64,000 nt of DNA from Pelagimonas sp017744045 (GTDB taxonomy: Bacteria; Pseudomonadota; Alphaproteobacteria; Rhodobacterales; Rhodobacteraceae). The translations under genes were made by a program, and so were the position numbers. Every line of letters begins with the position of its first letter. The stretch's first letter is position 1. The stretch is from assembly GCF_017744045.1 (NCBI RefSeq), contig NZ_JAGHRD010000017.1. One strand, written 5' to 3'. Below the pieces are notes generated by a model, which saw only the letters and a program-made list of their open reading frames with translations, was not told the DNA's origin and ran no database searches. Positions 60,324-64,000 of the stretch are shown here, one piece after another.

Positions 60324-61835
60324 ATGAATATTGCGCATTGGCTGGCGCGGCAGGCGCAAATTGCGCCGGATCAACCGGCTTTGCATCTGGGAACAGAGCC
60401 CGTGGCCGATTATTGCGGGTTTGACCGGGCGGCACGTTGTTTCGCAGCGGCCTTAAGCGCGCGAGGAATCGCTGCGGGGGACCGGGTTGCGCTGTTCATG
60501 AAGAACGTGCCGGATTACCTGATCGCTCAATACGGGGCCTGGTATGCCGGGGCGGCGGTGGTTCCGATCAACGCCAAGTTGCACCCGCGCGAAACCGCCT
60601 GGATCCTGGAAAACGCTGGCGCGTCTCTCTGTGTCACCAGTTCGGGGCTGAGCGATGGTCTGTCCGATCTCACCGCCGTGCCCCTGGTCGAAACTGGCAG
60701 TGAGGGTTGGGACGAGATGCTGGCACACGCGCCTACGCCCGAGATCTGCTTTCGCGCGCCGGATGACCTGGCTTGGCTCTTTTACACTTCAGGCACCACC
60801 GGGCGGCCCAAAGGTGTGATGATGACCCATCGCATGCTGATGGTGATGAGCGATTGCTACCAATCCGATATCGAACGGGTCCGGCCGAAAGATGCCGCGA
60901 TCTATGGCGCGCCGCTCAGCCATGGGGCCGGGATCTATAATATGATGCATGTGCGGGCTGGCGCGCGGCATGTCTTTCCGCCTTCTGGTGGCTTCGACCC
61001 CGCTGAAGTACTGGACCTCGCCGCCCATTTTGGCGGTGTGCATATGTTCATGGCCCCGACCATGGTGCAGCGCCTGACCCGCTTTGCCCAAGAGGTCGGG
61101 CGCGACGGGCAAGGGCTGCGCAGCATCATCTATGCGGGCGGGCCGATGTATAATGCCGACATTATCGAAGCAGTGGACCATTTCGGCCCGGTCTTTGCGC
61201 AGATCTACGGGCAGGGCGAATGCCCGATGGGCATCACCGCGCTGCCCCATGCCTTTGTCAGCGATCGCAGTCACCCAAATTGGCGCGACCGTCTGGGATC
61301 GGTCGGACGCGCGCAATCCGCGGTCGAGCTGCGGATCGCCGATGAGGCGGGCCATGATCTGCCCGCTGGAACGGTGGGCGAAATCCTGGTGCGCGGTGAC
61401 ACGGTCATGCCTGGCTATTGGCAAAACCCCGAGGCAACCGCCAAGACCCTGCGCGATGGCTGGCTCTGGACCGGGGATATGGGGATGATGGACGCCGAGG
61501 GCTTTGTCACTCTCAAGGACCGTTCGCGCGATATGATCATCTCGGGCGGCAGCAACATCTACCCACGCGAGGTCGAAGAGGCCCTGTTAGAGCATCCTTT
61601 GGTTTCTGAGGTTGCCGTGATCGGTCGCCAGCACCCCGAATGGGGGGAGGAAGTCGTCGCCTTTGTCGTCACTAACGCCAATGTGGACGAGGCAGCGCTG
61701 GATGATCACTGCCTCGCCCGGATTGCCCGCTTCAAGCGGCCAAAAAGCTATTTGTTTGTGTCTGATTTGCCCAAGAACAATTACGGCAAAGTGCTCAAGA
61801 CCTCGCTGCGCGAGAAACTGGCGGCCTCTTCATAG
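60324..61835 (+). CDS. Acyl-CoA synthetase, AMP-binding superfamily
   Basis: 503 residues. The phosphate loop is FYTSGTTGRPKGVMM, the A5/A7 region YGQGECPMG and DGWLWTGDMG, and the A10 lysine lies in LPKNNYGKVLKT. It activates a carboxylic acid as an AMP ester and then a CoA thioester. The acid is unknown: the family includes malonate, benzoate and fatty-acid ligases. GGGGAGGG precedes the ATG. Its 3' end overlaps the convergent gene by 55 nt. Confidence 0.88.
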   Translation: MNIAHWLARQAQIAPDQPALHLGTEPVADYCGFDRAARCFAAALSARGIAAGDRVALFMKNVPDYLIAQYGAWYAGAAVVPINAKLHPRETAWILENAGASLCVTSSGLSDGLSDLTAVPLVETGSEGWDEMLAHAPTPEICFRAPDDLAWLFYTSGTTGRPKGVMMTHRMLMVMSDCYQSDIERVRPKDAAIYGAPLSHGAGIYNMMHVRAGARHVFPPSGGFDPAEVLDLAAHFGGVHMFMAPTMVQRLTRFAQEVGRDGQGLRSIIYAGGPMYNADIIEAVDHFGPVFAQIYGQGECPMGITALPHAFVSDRSHPNWRDRLGSVGRAQSAVELRIADEAGHDLPAGTVGEILVRGDTVMPGYWQNPEATAKTLRDGWLWTGDMGMMDAEGFVTLKDRSRDMIISGGSNIYPREVEEALLEHPLVSEVAVIGRQHPEWGEEVVAFVVTNANVDEAALDDHCLARIARFKRPKSYLFVSDLPKNNYGKVLKTSLREKLAASS

Positions 61836-62308
61836 GCAGGCAGGGTCGGGGCGGGTGTGTCCATCGCCGGGTCCGGGTCACGACTCGGGCCCTCAGCAAC
61901 GGGCAACCCCTGACTTGTCTCCAATTCGACAGGTTTACCTGTGGGGCGCAAATCGGGCAGCTCTGACGGTGTTTTTTCCCGCGCATCGGCGTGTTCTGCT
62001 TCCATACGCTCCGCCATGGCGGGGGTGGTTGCCTCCAGCTCTTGCGCCTGTTCATCCAGGATCTGGCTGATCTTTAGCTGCATGATACTGGGCGGCGCAA
62101 TATGTTCTTCGGGGATCGGCTCGCCATTGACGGCCTTCCAGAAATTGCCGGGCGTCTGCCCGCGGGTCAGTGCCGCATCAGGATTGCGCGCCTGATCCAG
62201 CGGTTGCACTTTGGTGGTCGGTTTCTCTGGGCGTTTTGCTCCGGGGAGGCCATGGGGGTGCCCCGTGGCCAGCGGCGCAATCCATAAGGAAGGGCCTGTA
62301 GGTTGCAT
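61781..62308 (-). CDS. Hypothetical protein, Pro/Glu-rich
   Basis: 175 residues, highly charged, no signal peptide or membrane helix. MQPTGPSLWIAPLATGH leads into TPGNFWKAVNGEPIPEEHIAPPSIMQLKISQIL and a disordered Glu/Pro-rich C-terminus. GGAG 6 nt before ATG 62308 and a sensible composition support it as a real gene. The final 55 nt overlap the acyl-CoA synthetase gene in the opposite strand. Function unknown. Confidence 0.6.
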   Translation of the reverse strand: MQPTGPSLWIAPLATGHPHGLPGAKRPEKPTTKVQPLDQARNPDAALTRGQTPGNFWKAVNGEPIPEEHIAPPSIMQLKISQILDEQAQELEATTPAMAERMEAEHADAREKTPSELPDLRPTGKPVELETSQGLPVAEGPSRDPDPAMDTPAPTLPAYEEAASFSRSEVLSTLP

Positions 62309-62490
62309 TGTCGTACTCCATCCAGCACGCCCCCACCGGATTAAGTTATCATATTATGACCAATATCGCAGCCAGATGGCGCAAATTGGAAGTAATTTCC
62401 TACTGAGTGGTTAACCCGAGCTTTGGGTGTGGCGGGGGGCTATGGGCGTACACGCCACTGAGAGGAGGAAGGCCATTCAACGTTGAGCGA

Positions 62491-63126
62491 TTACTTTTTG
62501 GTACAGAAGAACAACGCGACAAATGGGGGGATCGTATTGATTGGGGTATCACCGCCAACCTCAGACATGAATTCTGGGTGCTGTGTTTGCGACCACCCTG
62601 TTTCCGGAGTGATTGACGGGTTGTAAATGGGACTTAAGCCAAAGTCGTGCGCTGATCCCCCAAAACCATCGTGAATGTTTTCGTCTGGCGGGGAGGACGT
62701 TACCACGTGTCGATGCTTCGGCATGTTTTCGAGTGTAAGCGACACTACCGTTTGCCCACCTTCTTCCTGTACTTTGGCCAATGTTCCGCCTGCGCCTAGA
62801 ATAAAACGATCTTTGGCCGGCTCATAGAGTTCCCATCCCTTTGGGCAACTCGCCTGCCCCTTATCAGCGACATAGGCCACAACGGCGCGAGTTTTCTCGT
62901 GATCCCCAACGGCGGGCGTTTGTAACGCTTCCAGCGCTGTCAGACGTGTTTCAATATCCTCCAACTTGCCCTTGTAGAGCTCGACACACCCCATTGCCTT
63001 GCGCAGGTCCGACCCCTTATTCGGGTTCAGCTTGTCACATTCGGCCATTGTGACCGCTTCCTGAGCCGCCAATGCGCCGCCCCAAAGGGTCACGGCAATG
63101 ATCATTCCGGATGTTTTGAATAGCAT
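62491..63126 (-). CDS. Exported protein with phage-collar-like C-terminal domain
   Basis: 211 residues. A signal segment (MLFKTSGMIIAVTLWGGALAA) is followed by a helical stretch with an ELYKGKLEDIETRLTALEALQ coiled coil (about 45-70). The C-terminal domain begins SCPKGWELYEPAKDRFILGAGG, with NMPKHRHVVTSS, and ends INTIPPFVALFFCTKK. It resembles the collar domain of tail fibres, here in a periplasmic or surface protein without nearby phage genes. ATG 63126 has AAGGTGG upstream and lies inside the end of the preceding gene. Confidence 0.65.
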   Translation of the reverse strand: MLFKTSGMIIAVTLWGGALAAQEAVTMAECDKLNPNKGSDLRKAMGCVELYKGKLEDIETRLTALEALQTPAVGDHEKTRAVVAYVADKGQASCPKGWELYEPAKDRFILGAGGTLAKVQEEGGQTVVSLTLENMPKHRHVVTSSPPDENIHDGFGGSAHDFGLSPIYNPSITPETGWSQTQHPEFMSEVGGDTPINTIPPFVALFFCTKK

Positions 63127-63656
63127 AATGCCCACCTTTCCGGGGTGTCCTCCCCGCTTGAAATGCAGTCTTGAAATGACGTTGTGCCGGGCTGAAAAAT
63201 CTCGGCGACCCAACTGTATACAGGGCTCAACCACAGGGCCAGAAGCACCAGAAGGACGAACGCCAAGAACCATGGCCAGAGTTTTGAGGGTTTTTCCGGC
63301 GGAGGGTCACCAATCCCCCTAGTGTCATCGGTTGCTACTTCCTGCTGCGTCAGTGGCGGGAGGTAGAAAAAGGCAGCGTCCCCTTCGCCTCTGAGGTGTT
63401 CCACCTCCATCGAAAAGAGGATTTGGCGCAGGCGGGCATGGGAAAAATCCTCGGAACTGTCATCGAAGATAAACAGCTTCTTGCGGATCGCTCCAAAGGA
63501 ACGTCGCCGCTTTGGGTAGTCCGGGTCATCAAAGACTTCACGGATCGCAAGCTTGACCTTGTCTTGAAATTCAAGACGTTCCTGTTCGGCCTCCCCCTCG
63601 CGCGCCGCATCGCGCAGCTTTTCCCCGACAGACAAAATGTCCTGGATCGCACCCAT
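63102..63656 (-). CDS. Single-helix membrane protein with possible winged-helix N-terminal domain
   Basis: 184 residues. A cytoplasmic part (1-115) has a basic helix-rich stretch (LRQILFSMEVEHLR) followed by GEGDAAFFYLPPL, similar in outline to a winged helix. One membrane helix (LWPWFLAFVLLVLLALWLSPVYS, about 125-148) follows, then a short periplasmic tail with two Cys (FQDCISSG, WALCYSK). The topology resembles ToxR/CadC one-component regulators, but no family is recognised. Its end overlaps the next gene by 25 nt. Confidence 0.6.
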   Translation of the reverse strand: MGAIQDILSVGEKLRDAAREGEAEQERLEFQDKVKLAIREVFDDPDYPKRRRSFGAIRKKLFIFDDSSEDFSHARLRQILFSMEVEHLRGEGDAAFFYLPPLTQQEVATDDTRGIGDPPPEKPSKLWPWFLAFVLLVLLALWLSPVYSWVAEIFQPGTTSFQDCISSGEDTPERWALCYSKHPE

Positions 63657-63717
63657 GGCAAAACTCTAATGAATCATAAAATCCATCTCAGAATACACAT
63701 TTTGCGAGCGCGATCAA

Positions 63718-63743
63718 AAAAGGCGGGGAAAGCCCCGCCTTTT
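63718..63743. terminator. Terminator between acs and the membrane-protein gene
   Basis: AAAGGCGGGG and CCCCGCCTTT form a 10-bp stem with a 4-nt loop, with an A-run before and TTTCTTT after. It lies 22 nt beyond the acs stop on the minus strand, so it terminates acs. Confidence 0.88.
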
Positions 63744-63764
63744 CTTTGCTCACTGAGCCGCCTG

Positions 63765-64000
63765 TTAACGGTTCATTCGGTTCTCGATCAACTCATCCAC
63801 GACGCTTGGGTCTGCGAGTGTGGAGGTGTCGCCTAGGCTGCCGTAGTCGTTTTCGGCGATTTTGCGCAGGATGCGGCGCATGATTTTGCCGGAGCGGGTT
63901 TTGGGCAGGCCGGGGGCCCATTGGATCAGGTCGGGCGAGGCGATGGGGCCGATTTCGGTGCGCACCCAAGTGCGCAGTTCTTTGCGCAGCTCTTCGGTGG
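63765..64000 (-). CDS. acs: Acetyl-coenzyme A synthetase, C-terminal end (partial)
   Basis: 78 residues are visible; the gene continues beyond the window. EELRKELRTWVRTEIGPIASPDLIQW and PGLPKTRSGKIMRRILRKIA, with the catalytic acetylatable Lys in SGKIMRR, then SLGDTSTLADPSVVDEL, are the C-terminal signature of Acs. It makes acetyl-CoA from acetate, ATP and CoA. Confidence 0.9.
   Translation of the reverse strand, partial: TEELRKELRTWVRTEIGPIASPDLIQWAPGLPKTRSGKIMRRILRKIAENDYGSLGDTSTLADPSVVDELIENRMNR

Noticed and set aside
62491..63126. Prophage remnant suggested by the collar-like domain
   Set aside because: No integrase, capsid, portal or other tail gene is nearby and the protein has a signal peptide.
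1..64000. tRNA, rRNA or CRISPR arrays
   Set aside because: No cloverleaf-like or T-loop context outside coding genes, no rRNA-like sequence and no regularly spaced repeats were seen by eye.

Overview
The window is chromosomal DNA from an alphaproteobacterium, most likely a marine member of the Roseobacter group (Rhodobacteraceae). The evidence is GC-rich coding DNA, a SoxR-controlled sulfur-oxidation cluster in the Paracoccus-type order, heterotetrameric sarcosine oxidase, KpsC/KpsS capsule proteins, an accB-accC-aat set, a dnaG-rpoD neighbourhood, and NDUFA12, MlaD-like and DUF2155 genes. No rRNA, tRNA, CRISPR array, prophage or intact IS element was seen.

Layout. (1) 1-7856: oxidative uronate catabolism. 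Uronate dehydrogenase (partial), galactarolactone cycloisomerase and isomerase, 5-dehydro-4-deoxyglucarate dehydratase and 2-oxoglutarate-semialdehyde dehydrogenase carry galacturonate to 2-oxoglutarate. kduI-kduD process unsaturated uronates, and a FadR-type GntR regulator with several candidate operators is next to them. (2) 8321-11675: ogt, a beta-hydroxyacid dehydrogenase, a cytochrome P450 and a small membrane protein. (3) 11727-19693: two mirror-image TadG-TadE-TadE triplets on either side of glutamate dehydrogenase. (4) 19798-25617: sarcosine oxidase beta-delta-alpha-gamma, with a small exported protein between beta and delta. (5) 25785-33156: dnaG, rpoD, hlyU, small orphans, yjbQ, nrdR and ribD. 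(6) 33284-38649: kpsC, a Wza/KpsD-type exporter, kpsS and riboflavin synthase. (7) 38861-51139: sulfur oxidation, with soxS-soxR-soxT divergent from soxVWXYZABCDEF. Palindromic SoxR-like boxes precede soxX and soxB, and terminators follow soxA and precede soxF. (8) 51187-64000: an aldo/keto reductase, clpP, clpX, a GT61-type glycosyltransferase, RidA, NDUFA12, MlaD-like, DUF2155, aat, accC, accB, an acyl-CoA synthetase, three poorly characterised genes and the 3' end of an acetyl-CoA synthetase gene.

The most notable non-genic signal is a family of about 271-bp non-coding MITE-like elements. They have 34-bp terminal inverted repeats with CTAG at both ends. There are two full copies (6882-7152 and 58016-58287) and one 29-bp remnant (38647-38675), each within 7 nt of a gene's stop codon. 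The inner parts of the terminal repeats differ between the two copies but stay complementary within each copy, so the fold appears to be conserved. No wholly new multi-gene system could be demonstrated. The best candidates are this element family, the mirrored Tad-type clusters, and a two-gene module (62491-63656) with a possible ToxR-like membrane protein and a secreted collar-like protein.
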